A stretch of 64,000 bases of DNA from JANJUO01 sp942492935 (GCA_942492935.1 OW818654.1:1612001-1676000), one strand, 5' to 3'; shown: positions 45,107 through 54,679, counted from the first letter of the stretch. A program made the numbers and translations. The notes: generated by a model from the sequence alone, not told the origin.

Positions 45107-46321
45107 GGGGGAAAAACCACTGTTCTCAGTGGTTTTTGCTATGATTTTTCTCATCAAATTGTATGCTGTTAATGCTGTCAGCAGTTCTTTCATTACTAAA
45201 TCAGGCTTCTTGCTTCTTACCACATTGATATCCATTAATGTTTTGATTTCTCTTATACTTATTTCAATATCCCATCTTGTAAAGAATTTTGATACTATTT
45301 CTGCCATTCTTATTTTTTCATCCATTATTGAAGTGAACATTACATATTCTTTACCCGGATTCATTGGATCTTCAAAACTTAAACGCCTCATTAATATTGT
45401 CTCTGGTAACTTTTCTTCATTTGGTAACCACTCTGGATGAGCTGTCCTTTTTAGCTCTACTATTTCATCACCCTGACTTATTTCTTTTATTTTTTTATAT
45501 TTTCGTGTTCTTTTGCCTGGTACTATGATTTCAAGACAATATTTTTGTATCAAATAGAAAATTGCATAAGTACAATATAAATCATCCGCTAATAATAATG
45601 TTCCTTTTGATATCTTATGTAACATTTTAAAAATTAACGATAACTCGGATATATTGCGGCTGCCTAATTCAAAATGTTTTATTCCACCGCCACCCTGCTC
45701 AATCAATACTTGTAGTAAACCCTGTGGATAAGATGATTTATAATTCTCTGAACCGCTCTTTACATCGTATTGTTCTCTTAATTCCTTGCTGTCTTGCAGT
45801 TGGATATAGGTGCCATCGGTGATTACAACAGGCATACCTTTCCATTTATTATTTATTTTGATATTTTCAAAGTTTGCGGAGTCTTCATATACCATTTTGA
45901 CTAGTTCTATATCCAGTCGCTGTCTTGCTGTTGTATAACTGCCTGTATTTGTTGATATATCTTGTAATTTACTTTTAGCTACCAGTCTATTATAGGTCTT
46001 GGGTTTTCCACGCTTTTTTCCTGTTTCTTTATCTTTTTCAATTAATGCTGCTACGTTTTGTTTTATTAAAGGGATTGATCTATTATGTATTTCAGCATAG
46101 ATGTTTACAGAATTTTGTAAACTTTTATCCTCTTGTGTTGCACTGATTAACATTGTAAGTAAAGTTGTTTCATCTGTGAATATTCTGTTCCTTCGTTCTT
46201 TTTTTGATGGATAACTTGCTATCTTTTCTTCAGGTAAATACTCTTTAAATACTCCGATTAATTCACTTCGTAGTAATTCTTGTATTTGTATTGTCAATTC
46301 TAAAGAATAATTTAATGTCAT
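44993..46321 (-). CDS. IS4-family DDE transposase (frameshifted near its C-terminus)
   Basis: 442 residues as read. DDE motifs: the first Asp in VVITDGTYIQL, the second in LLADDLYCTYAIF, and the IS4 signature F-x2-R-x3-E-x6-K in FFTRWDIEISIREIK. After IIAKTTENSGF the reading frame passes a run of five T and five C (minus strand; 45107-45116 on plus) and gives an atypical tail. The +1 frame instead gives a good IS4 C-terminus ending at 44908. One extra base in the run explains this: inactivation, an assembly/read error, or programmed +1 frameshifting. The transposase catalyses cut-and-paste movement of the 44886-46404 element. Confidence 0.92.
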   Translation of the reverse strand: MTLNYSLELTIQIQELLRSELIGVFKEYLPEEKIASYPSKKERRNRIFTDETTLLTMLISATQEDKSLQNSVNIYAEIHNRSIPLIKQNVAALIEKDKETGKKRGKPKTYNRLVAKSKLQDISTNTGSYTTARQRLDIELVKMVYEDSANFENIKINNKWKGMPVVITDGTYIQLQDSKELREQYDVKSGSENYKSSYPQGLLQVLIEQGGGGIKHFELGSRNISELSLIFKMLHKISKGTLLLADDLYCTYAIFYLIQKYCLEIIVPGKRTRKYKKIKEISQGDEIVELKRTAHPEWLPNEEKLPETILMRRLSFEDPMNPGKEYVMFTSIMDEKIRMAEIVSKFFTRWDIEISIREIKTLMDINVVRSKKPDLVMKELLTALTAYNLMRKIIAKTTENSGFSPERGLIQKYLEAGKTVFMDKKGRIYQRWSPGRNGFASE

Positions 46322-46414
46322 TATTTTGCCTTTTATAATTTTTGCAATTTTTAAAATACAAATATAATAAAATTATTCTTATTCGCACTATTCAAGTGCC
46401 ATTACTTTGCTAAA

Positions 46415-46476
46415 GGGGAAAAATATTAAAAGGTAAAGAAAAGAAATTTTTTTCCCTTTTTTAAAAGGGGGATTTT
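46415..46476 (+). repeat. C/G-rich repeat block resuming after the IS
   Basis: GGGGAAAAATATTAAAAGGT, then an AAAGAAAAGAAA spacer and CCCTTTTTTAAAAGGGGGATTTTG. This is the distal half of the downstream copy of the DUF559-flanking block, separated from its beginning (44862-44885) by the IS4 element. Confidence 0.75.
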
Positions 46477-46525
46477 GTTTCCTATCATAAAACAGAAATC
46501 ATATTAATAATTGCTTAAAATTTCC

Positions 46526-49500
46526 TTAGTTAAACTTCACAAATTGAAAATATTGATTATTAATTCTGATGAAATAAATACCATTCTCAAGATTTTTTGT
46601 ATTAATAATATTATCTTTTAGATAGCCATTTTGTAGCTGAATACCGCTAATATTTAGTATTTCGTAAGTCATATTCTCAGAACTTTCAAACTTGATATTT
46701 AAATAATCAACACAAGGATTTGGATAAAAATCAATTTTATCTAAAATGAAATTGTCATCTACAGAAACTTCACTTTTTGTATTAAATTCTACAGTTTCAG
46801 TCCAATTACTTTCATTATTATCTCCTAAGGCTTTCAATCTAAAATAGTAATGTTTTGATGGTAGCAATGGAATTGTAACAAAGTTTGTTTCAATATTTAC
46901 CAATTCCATAACATCTTCAATGAAATTTTTATCTGTTGAAATCTGCAAAGTAAAATACTGATTAAACTCTGAATAGGTCCACTTGAACTCAACTTCATTT
47001 GGATTGTATGTTGAATTATTAGCAGGAGTTAAAATTCCCGGCTTTTTTAATTCAGATACAAAAGTATTGATTTCTGTCCAAGTACTATGAGCATTAATAT
47101 TAGAACAAGCAACTCTCCAGAAATATCTTTGATTATATTCTAAATTATTAATCACGAAGAATGTATCAGTTAAATCATTTACTGAATAAAGTATATTTGA
47201 AAAGTCAGAATTTTTAGAAACAGAAATTTGATATTTTTCTGCACTATAAACTTTAGCCCATGATAATGATACATTGGTTTTAACAGCAATAGCATTATTT
47301 TCTGGAAAAGATAATTCAGGTTTGCTTATTGAATTTTCAGATTCAGTGGTAAAGTACCATGTTTCACTCCATTTACTTTCAGTATTATTTTCAACATATT
47401 TAACTCTCCAATAATATTTTGTAAATTTATTCAGTGCTGTGAAATAATAGAAATTCGTATTTAATGAAGATGAATTAATGATTATATTTTTAAATTCAGA
47501 GTCTTCAGCAAGTTGTAGTAGATAATTATCGACATTAGTAATTTCGTACCATTCTAATTTACCATTGACAGTTACTTGTATATCGTCATTTAAAGGTGTA
47601 GCTAATTGAACATAATCTCTTTTAGAAGATGTATTTAAATAACTATAATCCGACCATTTACTTTCTGAATAAACACTCATTGCTTTAACTCGCCAAGCAT
47701 ACTTGGTGCTATAATTTAAATTCTTATAAGTGTATTCAACTTTATCTTCAATTATTGTATCAATAATTTTTTGGGACAAATCATCAGCAAGAGATATTTG
47801 TAAATTATACTTAATAGCATTTATAACTTTTATCCACTTCATAATACCAGCTATATAATTTTCAGTATTATTTTTTGGTGATATTAAACTTGGTTTAGCT
47901 AATTCGAAGCCATTTCCTGTAGTAAAAGACCAAATATCTGACCAATCACTAAACTGATTAGTTCTAATAACTCTCAATCTCCAAAAATAAGTGGTATTTG
48001 GCTGTAACTCTTCACATTTAATACTATTCTGGATTAAATTATTTGTATCAATAATAATTTTATTGAAAGTATTATTCATTGATATTTGAAGGTGGTAAGT
48101 GAAATCATCTTCTGTTTTATTCCATAAAATAATTGGATTTGGGACTACATTTATTGCTTTTTTCGCTGGTGAAATCAAATCTGGTGTTTTAAGTAATGTT
48201 GTAAAATTCCATACTTCAGACCAATTGCTCGAGTCAGTACTTCTAACAGATTTAACTCTCCAGAAGTATTTTTGATTATAATATAAATTTTTTAAATTAA
48301 GAACATTTTCATCAACCAAATAGCTTTTCAGATTCTGATTAAATTCCTGATTTGTAGAAATTTCAAATAAATATGAACTTGCACCCAAAATAGAATTACA
48401 GTTTAAATCTAATTCAGTCCCTAAATTCAGAGTATCTTTATAGGGGGATAATAATTTCGGAGCTGGCAAAACAGTTGTAAATCTTCCAATATTTGACCAA
48501 GCTGATGTATCTTTATAGTTGATTGCCCTTACTTTCCAATAGATAGAGTCAATTCTTAATAGATTTGTGTAATTGAAATATGTAATCTTATCAGCTGTAA
48601 ACATATTTAAAATAGTTTTATCAAAACTATTTGATTTAGATAATTGAATTTGATAGGATGTAGCTCCAATCGTAGGTTCCCATTCTAATTTTCCATTAGG
48701 TTTCTCAACTTTATGATTGATTGGATTAATTAAAACAGGTTTTCCTAATTTGTTTGATACTAAAACAAATTCACCCATTCCACTAAAATCAGCGTAAATT
48801 TCTTTTGAATAAGAATCAAAATTTGTATTCAGCTTAATGAATATTCCATCAGTTTCTTTACTTCTCTTATAAACAGTTATAGATTGTGAATCATTTAAAC
48901 CATTAATCAAATTAGTATTAAAATATATTTTACCAGATATTTCAGAAATTGCGTCACTACTCAAAACCCATCTATAAGGAAATACTGAAGTGAAACTACT
49001 ATCATTGAACATAGCAACTTGAGGTGAATAATTATATTTTTGCAAATGTAATTTTCCACTACCTGTTTTAGCTTGAACAGCTAACTGTACACCTGTATTA
49101 TGAATTTCATCCATAAAGTTAAATTGAGCAATATCTATTACGTCTTTTGAAACTAAACTCATCTGAGAAGCAACTTTTTGGACTCTATAAATCATATCTT
49201 TATCAATGGCAACTTCCAAAGCTATTGTTTTATCTGGTTTTACTTCTTGAATGCTCCCTTGACTCCAATTTATTAATGTATTACCGTTTGATAAGCGAAA
49301 AGCACTACCCATTGATTGTTGATAATAGTCAGGCGATTTTCTAAATTCCCATACTTTAGATACAGTTTTTTGTGTATAGTCAACAGAATACTCTACTGCT
49401 CTTGAGTATTGTATTGGTTTGAGATTTCCATTGTCAAATAATAAAATATTTCCATTTTCCAATACTGAAACTGTATGCTGGTGTGAGAAACCAAAAAAAC

Positions 49501-50236
49501 CATCTTTGGTATCATTCAGAAAAGTAAATTGATTTTTCTTTGATTTTGAGCCACCCATACGCCATATAAAATTGCCAGTTGATTTATTTATTTTTGCAAT
49601 TTCATCAAAATTTCTAATCGAAATAATAATATTTCCATCAGTATCTTCAAAAATTGAATTTATATGCGTCAAATCTATAAAATTATCGGTCAAATTAATA
49701 TCATCAGTAACATCAGTTACTTCAATGTGGTCAAGTATTTTCCATTGCCAATAAATCTGCCCTGTTCTATCAGTTTCAACAAGAACATTTACTATCAAAT
49801 TTGCATTTGTGTTGCCACCTTCAATTTTATCACTTAAATCAACAACTACTGTTTCTCTTAAAAGTAACAAGTAATGACCATTCGACAATAATTCAACTTC
49901 ATGAAAATCTAAGCTATAATTAGTAGGATTAGGAATGCTATCCACAAAATCTTGATTATCATTATATAAACGATATTTATTGCCAGACATACTAATCCAC
50001 AACCCATTTTTTAATTTTTTATGTAACGAACTACCCGTAACAATTTTATTTGGAGATAGGTTATTACCATAATTATCAATTAATTTGATATTATCAACTG
50101 CTCCTAAATTAAAGGACAATACACCCGGGGCAGGATTGTTAAGCGTAGTTATACGAAATTCCGACACGCTAAAACAAGATATACACATTGTAAAAAATGT
50201 TATAACTACCAAATATGGAGTAAAATACTTTTTCAT
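46526..50236 (-). CDS. Secreted arylsulfotransferase-like protein with seven FN3 modules and T9SS tail
   Basis: 1,236 residues. N-terminal signal peptide (YLVVITFFTMCISCFS). Residues of about 60-380 form an aryl-sulfate sulfotransferase (ASST)-like propeller: DFHEVELLSNGHYLLLLRE, LTHINSIFEDTDGNIIISIR, NFIWRMGG and GFSHQHTVSVLENGNILLFD, with candidate catalytic His in LTH and SHQH. About residues 500-1160 hold seven FN3-type modules (unit openings LLSPYKDT, LISPAKKA, LISPKNNT, QLATPLND, LSFPENNA, LTPANNST), with a W.F.T end strand and YFWRV like the giant at 1-9411. The end is a type A sorting domain (IDFYPNPCVDYLNIKF ... LENGIYFIRI). ASST family members transfer sulfate between phenolic compounds; some bacterial homologues have other or no known activity. 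No dsbL/dsbI partner is nearby. Confidence 0.83.
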   Translation of the reverse strand: MKKYFTPYLVVITFFTMCISCFSVSEFRITTLNNPAPGVLSFNLGAVDNIKLIDNYGNNLSPNKIVTGSSLHKKLKNGLWISMSGNKYRLYNDNQDFVDSIPNPTNYSLDFHEVELLSNGHYLLLLRETVVVDLSDKIEGGNTNANLIVNVLVETDRTGQIYWQWKILDHIEVTDVTDDINLTDNFIDLTHINSIFEDTDGNIIISIRNFDEIAKINKSTGNFIWRMGGSKSKKNQFTFLNDTKDGFFGFSHQHTVSVLENGNILLFDNGNLKPIQYSRAVEYSVDYTQKTVSKVWEFRKSPDYYQQSMGSAFRLSNGNTLINWSQGSIQEVKPDKTIALEVAIDKDMIYRVQKVASQMSLVSKDVIDIAQFNFMDEIHNTGVQLAVQAKTGSGKLHLQKYNYSPQVAMFNDSSFTSVFPYRWVLSSDAISEISGKIYFNTNLINGLNDSQSITVYKRSKETDGIFIKLNTNFDSYSKEIYADFSGMGEFVLVSNKLGKPVLINPINHKVEKPNGKLEWEPTIGATSYQIQLSKSNSFDKTILNMFTADKITYFNYTNLLRIDSIYWKVRAINYKDTSAWSNIGRFTTVLPAPKLLSPYKDTLNLGTELDLNCNSILGASSYLFEISTNQEFNQNLKSYLVDENVLNLKNLYYNQKYFWRVKSVRSTDSSNWSEVWNFTTLLKTPDLISPAKKAINVVPNPIILWNKTEDDFTYHLQISMNNTFNKIIIDTNNLIQNSIKCEELQPNTTYFWRLRVIRTNQFSDWSDIWSFTTGNGFELAKPSLISPKNNTENYIAGIMKWIKVINAIKYNLQISLADDLSQKIIDTIIEDKVEYTYKNLNYSTKYAWRVKAMSVYSESKWSDYSYLNTSSKRDYVQLATPLNDDIQVTVNGKLEWYEITNVDNYLLQLAEDSEFKNIIINSSSLNTNFYYFTALNKFTKYYWRVKYVENNTESKWSETWYFTTESENSISKPELSFPENNAIAVKTNVSLSWAKVYSAEKYQISVSKNSDFSNILYSVNDLTDTFFVINNLEYNQRYFWRVACSNINAHSTWTEINTFVSELKKPGILTPANNSTYNPNEVEFKWTYSEFNQYFTLQISTDKNFIEDVMELVNIETNFVTIPLLPSKHYYFRLKALGDNNESNWTETVEFNTKSEVSVDDNFILDKIDFYPNPCVDYLNIKFESSENMTYEILNISGIQLQNGYLKDNIINTKNLENGIYFIRINNQYFQFVKFN

Positions 50237-50448
50237 AATCCACCTATCTGATTAATGTGAGTTGTCGTACTTTGATTATAAAACTTAAAATTGGGAGTGA
50301 TATTATTTGATTGAGTACAGTTAAACAATTTATTGATATATATTACATTGTTTGCAGTAGGATTTAATTCAAATTTGTTTGAAAATAAATTTAGTATAAT
50401 TTGATATTTGTTTATCAAAATCTTATTTATTATTGAAAAAATTCTCAT

Positions 50449-50893
50449 CTCTTTTCTCCAAACAAAATAAATTTAATTACATTGTATTAACCAATCAAAT
50501 ATAAATTTGTTACAAAATATTTATAATATCTTAATATAATCTTCATTTTGTTAATAATTGTCAATTTACAAATTCTTGTATGAATATAAGTTCATTTTTC
50601 TTGCTAAAATTTGTTCAATAATTAATTGAAAATTAATTTTAAACCCAAATATAAAATTAGTGAAAATATTTATTAATTGCAAATTAATTTTAATGAAAAA
50701 TAAATATTTTTTCATTGAAATTAACTAAATACTTATTTTTTTGTTCATTATTCTTAATAGTATAAATTCAGATAATGTGAGGAAATGAATAACATAAAAG
50801 AATAATTGAATTTTTTGAAAAATTTCGAATATAATATTATGTCATTCTGAACTTGGTTCAAAATCTATCCAAGATTCAATTTACTTTCAAATC
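50449..50893. other. AT-rich gene-free gap upstream of the secreted ASST-like gene
   Basis: No supported gene. The stretch is strongly AT-rich (many ATTAATTTT-like runs). At about 50840 a fragment GTCATTCTGAACTTGGTTCA belongs to the same GTCATTCTGAA repeat family seen at 40291. Confidence 0.4.
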
Positions 50894-50963
50894 AAGATGT
50901 CCAACACTTTCAAAGTGTTGGACATCTGCAAATATTAGATTCCGCATCAAGTACATAATGACA
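50894..50963. repeat. Hairpin repeat, copy B (inverted relative to 40154)
   Basis: 70 bp starting with the hairpin AAGATGTCCAACACTTT / AAAGTGTTGGACATCT (one-base loop C), then GCAAATATTAGATTCCGCAT and ending ATAATGACA. The reverse complement aligns over its full length with copy A. The remaining sequence to 51188 holds no gene. Confidence 0.85.
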
Positions 50964-51188
50964 CGCAAAAAACGATATTCTGAATTGGTTCTGAATCCAT
51001 GGCTTTGTAGTACAGTTCACTAATTTTTTTGCAATTTTTTTACTAATTCATAAATTTATATTGAATTTAAATTTAACACAAAATTTCAGTATTAATGTAA
51101 CGTCAATTATTAATTATATACTTTTGAATTTATTAATGAATTTGATTGAATAAGTTATTGATTAATAATTATTGATATTTGTATTTTT

Positions 51189-51884
51189 ATGGGTAAGAAA
51201 ATAAAGAAAATTCTAAAATTTGTTTTGTGGTCTTTTGTAATCTTAGTTGCAAGCTCTGTAGTGATTGTAGCATTATATAGTTTTGTACCTCCACCAGTTA
51301 CACCACACATGGTTTTACGCTCTATTGGCGGATTATTTGACGGTAAATTTGTTTCAATTGATAAGTCTTGGCGTAGTTATGACGAAGTGTCTCCACATCT
51401 TTATCGGGCAGTAATTGCTGCAGAAGATGGCAAATTTATGCGACATAATGGCATTGATTGGAAGGCGGTAGATGCAGCCAAACGTTACAATGAAAGGTAC
51501 AAAGGCAAAAAAAAACGAGGTGCAAGTACCATAACAATGCAAACCGCTAAAAATACTTTTTTACCTCATTGGAGAAACTATGTTAGAAAAGCTGCTGAAG
51601 TATATTTTACTTATTTAATTGAAGCAGTTTGGGGAAAAAAGCGAATTTTGGAAGTATATGTTAATATTGTAGAATGGGGTGAAGGGGTTTACGGTGCTGA
51701 AGCAGCAGCTCAAAAGCATTTTGGTAAATCTGCCGCCAATCTTACTTCGAGAGAAGCTGCATTACTTGCCGCTGTACTGCCAAATCCAATCAGATGGTCT
51801 GCAGGAAAACCAACAGCTTACATCAAAAAAAGAGCAACTTGGGTTCAAGGAAGAATGGGTGGAATTGCAATTCCCAAAAAATAA
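51189..51884 (+). CDS. mtgA: Monofunctional biosynthetic peptidoglycan glycosyltransferase
   Basis: 231 residues, typical MtgA length. One N-terminal membrane anchor (KFVLWSFVILVASSVVIVAL) is followed by the GT51 domain: VIAAEDGKFMRHNGIDW with the catalytic Glu, RGASTITMQTAKNTF, KKRILEVYVNIVEWGEGVYG with the second Glu, and LTSREAALLAAVLPNP. It polymerises lipid II into glycan strands in the periplasm and has no transpeptidase domain. It precedes mutS by 10 bp, so the two are co-transcribed. Confidence 0.96.
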   Translation: MGKKIKKILKFVLWSFVILVASSVVIVALYSFVPPPVTPHMVLRSIGGLFDGKFVSIDKSWRSYDEVSPHLYRAVIAAEDGKFMRHNGIDWKAVDAAKRYNERYKGKKKRGASTITMQTAKNTFLPHWRNYVRKAAEVYFTYLIEAVWGKKRILEVYVNIVEWGEGVYGAEAAAQKHFGKSAANLTSREAALLAAVLPNPIRWSAGKPTAYIKKRATWVQGRMGGIAIPKK

Positions 51885-51894
51885 CAGGTAATAT

Positions 51895-54534
51895 ATGAAA
51901 GAAAATCAAACACCACTAATGCGTCAATATAACCAAATTAAGGAGAAATATCCTGAAACTGTACTCTTATATCGTTTGGGAGATTTTTTCGAAACATTTG
52001 GCGATGATGCTGTCATAACTGCCAAAGTATGTGGAATTACGCTAACTAAACGTAATAATGGTACAGGTGATATGCCACTTGCAGGTTTTCCACATCATCA
52101 ACTTGATGCCTATTTGCCAAAATTAGTTAGAGGTGGTTATAGAGTAGCTGTTTGTGAGCAATTGGAAGACCCGAAAGCTGCTCGTGGAATTGTAAAAAGA
52201 GGCGTAGTTGAAGTTGTTACTCCGGGAGTTGCACTTTACGATAAATTATTAGATACAAAAAGCAACAATTATGTTGCAGTAATTTTTCTTAAAACAGAGA
52301 AAAATGGATTTATAAATGTTGGAATTTCTGCTTGCGACATTTCAACGGGTGAATTTTTAACAACAGAAATACCTGCTAAAAATTTGATTGATACATTAAA
52401 CACTTTAGTTCCCGCTGAAATAATTGTTTCAAAATCACAAAAAAATGAGATTAGTGAATTACTTTCAAATTTATCATTTAAACCTGCAATTACAAAACTT
52501 GAAGAATGGATTTTTGAATATTCATTTACTCGAGAGCATTTACTCAAGCACTTTAAAACTCATAATCTTAAGGGATTTGGAATTGAAGATAATATATTGA
52601 GTACAATTGCTTGTGGTGCATTGTTAAATTATATCAGCGAAACTCAAAAAGGAAGATTAGAGCAAATCAGAAGTTTAAGTATTTATGATACTTCTGAATT
52701 TATGACTTTGGATTATTCTACACGTAGAAATCTTGAAATTTTATACTCAATGAATGATAATCAAAATGGAACGTTAATTTCAATTTTGGATAAAACATGT
52801 ACTGCTTCTGGTGGGAGATTATTTAAAAAATGGATATCATTACCTTTAAAAAACCTGAATTTAGTTCATCAAAGATTATCTGCAGTAAAATCAATTTTTG
52901 ATGATAATGAATCTCGTGAATTAATACGGAATTTATTATCACAAATTGGCGATATCGAACGACTTATTTCAAAAATTTGCTCTGGTAGAGCAAATCCACG
53001 CGACTGTGTTGCTTTGAAGAATAGTTTGAAAATAGTGCCTAAGATTAAAAAAATCTTAAAAAAGCATAGTTCTGAATATTTACAACAGATTTCATCTAAT
53101 CTTAATGATTTGAATAGCTTAGTTGAATTTCTCGAAAATACTTTGCTTGAAGAACCATCAGTAAATATGGGAACAGGTAATATTTTTCAAACAGGATATA
53201 ATTCTGAACTTGATGAATATGTAGAAGCTAAATACTCAGGGAAAAATTGGATAGCCGATTATCAAGAAAATGAACGCCAAAAAAGTGGAATTAACACTTT
53301 AAAAGTTGGTTTTACAAGTGTATTTGGATATTACATCGAAGTTTCAAAACTTCAATCATCGAAAGTACCTGAATACTTTGAAAGAAAGCAAACATTAACT
53401 AATGCAGAAAGATATACAACCCCTGAAATAAAATCAATGGAAGCAAAAATTTTTGGAGCTGAAGAAAAAATTCTGGAATTAGAAAGCATTTTATTTTCTG
53501 AAGTTAAGAATCATATAATTAATTATACATCAGAGATTCAAAATACTGCTTCGCTTATTGCAACAGCTGATTGTTTGCAAAGTTTTGCAACAGCGTCATT
53601 GGAATATAATTATGTTATGCCGGAAATAGATGAAAGTACAGATATGGAAATTGTTGATGGCAGACATCCGGTTGTTGAAAAACTACTACCAATAGGTACA
53701 ACATTCACAGCAAATTCTTTAAAGTTAAATACTGATGATGAGCAAATACATATCATAACTGGTCCAAATATGTCGGGAAAATCATGCTATTTACGACAAG
53801 CGGCATTAATTGTTTTGCTTGGGCAAATCGGTTGTTTTGTACCTGCAAAGTCAGCTAAATTTGGTTTAGTAGATAGAATTTTTACGCGTGTTGGTGCATC
53901 AGACAATATAACTGCAGGTGAATCAACATTTTTGGTAGAAATGCAAGAGGCAGCAAACATTTTAAATAATGCAACTTCTAAGAGTTTAATTTTGCTTGAT
54001 GAAGTTGGAAGAGGTACGGCTACTTTTGATGGTATTTCAATTGCTTGGTCAATTACTGAATATATTCATAATAATATAGGTGCTAAAACTCTTTTTGCAA
54101 CACATTATCATGAATTGAATGAACTTGCTGAACGTTATCCACGAATAAAAAATTACAAAGTTGAAGTAATCGAAACTGGTACAAGCATTATTTTTTCACA
54201 TAAAGTTGTTAGTGGTGCAAGCGATTTTTCATTTGGAATCCATGTTGCAAAGATGGCTGGACTTCCTTATTTTGTGATTGAAAGAGCAAATGAAATTATG
54301 CTCACACTCGAAGATGGAACTGATGATTCAGGCAATCAAAACAAAAATAAACCAGATATTAAGTCAATAAAAACTAAGAAGCAAAAAAATGAAGACCAGT
54401 TAGCAATTTTCGAGATAAGAGATGATGCTGTGAGAGAGAAAATTCAAAGTTTGAAAATAGAAAACATTACTCCAATTCAAGCGATGAATTTATTATCTGA
54501 ACTCTATTTGGAAGTTAAGCAAGGAAAAAAATAG
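51895..54534 (+). CDS. mutS: DNA mismatch repair protein MutS
   Basis: 879 residues, full length. The N-terminal mismatch-recognition domain has LLYRLGDFFETFGDDA (the F-x-E motif is FET). The lever/clamp domain contains TLDYSTRRNLEIL and VFGYYIEVSK. The ATPase has Walker A TGPNMSGKSCYLRQAALIVL (about residue 622), then DNITAGESTFLVEM, ILLDEVGRGTATFDGISIAW and ATHYHELNEL. A C-terminal helical region follows (AMNLLSELYLEVK). It recognises mispairs and starts methyl-independent or MutL-directed repair. mutL is not in the window. Confidence 0.98.
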   Translation: MKENQTPLMRQYNQIKEKYPETVLLYRLGDFFETFGDDAVITAKVCGITLTKRNNGTGDMPLAGFPHHQLDAYLPKLVRGGYRVAVCEQLEDPKAARGIVKRGVVEVVTPGVALYDKLLDTKSNNYVAVIFLKTEKNGFINVGISACDISTGEFLTTEIPAKNLIDTLNTLVPAEIIVSKSQKNEISELLSNLSFKPAITKLEEWIFEYSFTREHLLKHFKTHNLKGFGIEDNILSTIACGALLNYISETQKGRLEQIRSLSIYDTSEFMTLDYSTRRNLEILYSMNDNQNGTLISILDKTCTASGGRLFKKWISLPLKNLNLVHQRLSAVKSIFDDNESRELIRNLLSQIGDIERLISKICSGRANPRDCVALKNSLKIVPKIKKILKKHSSEYLQQISSNLNDLNSLVEFLENTLLEEPSVNMGTGNIFQTGYNSELDEYVEAKYSGKNWIADYQENERQKSGINTLKVGFTSVFGYYIEVSKLQSSKVPEYFERKQTLTNAERYTTPEIKSMEAKIFGAEEKILELESILFSEVKNHIINYTSEIQNTASLIATADCLQSFATASLEYNYVMPEIDESTDMEIVDGRHPVVEKLLPIGTTFTANSLKLNTDDEQIHIITGPNMSGKSCYLRQAALIVLLGQIGCFVPAKSAKFGLVDRIFTRVGASDNITAGESTFLVEMQEAANILNNATSKSLILLDEVGRGTATFDGISIAWSITEYIHNNIGAKTLFATHYHELNELAERYPRIKNYKVEVIETGTSIIFSHKVVSGASDFSFGIHVAKMAGLPYFVIERANEIMLTLEDGTDDSGNQNKNKPDIKSIKTKKQKNEDQLAIFEIRDDAVREKIQSLKIENITPIQAMNLLSELYLEVKQGKK

Positions 54535-54606
54535 TTTTATTTTATGCATAGAATTGAAAATTCTTTGAAAATTTGCGAAATATCATTAATTTAGTTTTTT
54601 GAAAAA

Positions 54607-54679
54607 GCGAAAATAGCTCAGTTGGTAGAGCGTCGGCTTCCCAAGCCGGATGTCGCGGGTTCGAGTCCCGTTTTTCGCT
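54607..54679 (+). tRNA. tRNA-Gly (anticodon CCC)
   Basis: A complete cloverleaf: acceptor GCGAAAA / TTTTCGC (7 bp), D-arm GCTC-AGTTGGTA-GAGC, anticodon arm TCGGC-TTCCCAA-GCCGG giving anticodon CCC, variable loop ATGTC, T-arm GCGGG-TTCGAGT-CCCGT, discriminator T. CCA is not encoded. It follows mutS by 72 bp. Confidence 0.97.

Larger units (their letters stand above)
44886..46404. mobile_element. Complete IS4-family insertion sequence
   Basis: 1,519 bp. The terminal inverted repeats are 22 bp and perfect, beginning TAATGGCACTTGAATAGTGC (44886-44907 and 46383-46404). The insertion is flanked by a perfect 10-bp duplication CTTTGCTAAA (44876-44885 and 46405-46414), in the 10-12-bp range usual for IS4 subgroups. 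Removing the IS and one duplication restores a continuous C/G-rich repeat behind the DUF559 gene. The perfect ends and duplication indicate a recent insertion. Confidence 0.93.

Noticed and set aside
50233..50448. 71-codon minus-strand frame overlapping the start of the ASST-like gene by 4 bp
   Set aside because: Low-complexity Asn/Ile-rich translation in an AT-rich gap, no domain or signal, and a weak ribosome site; most likely untranslated leader.
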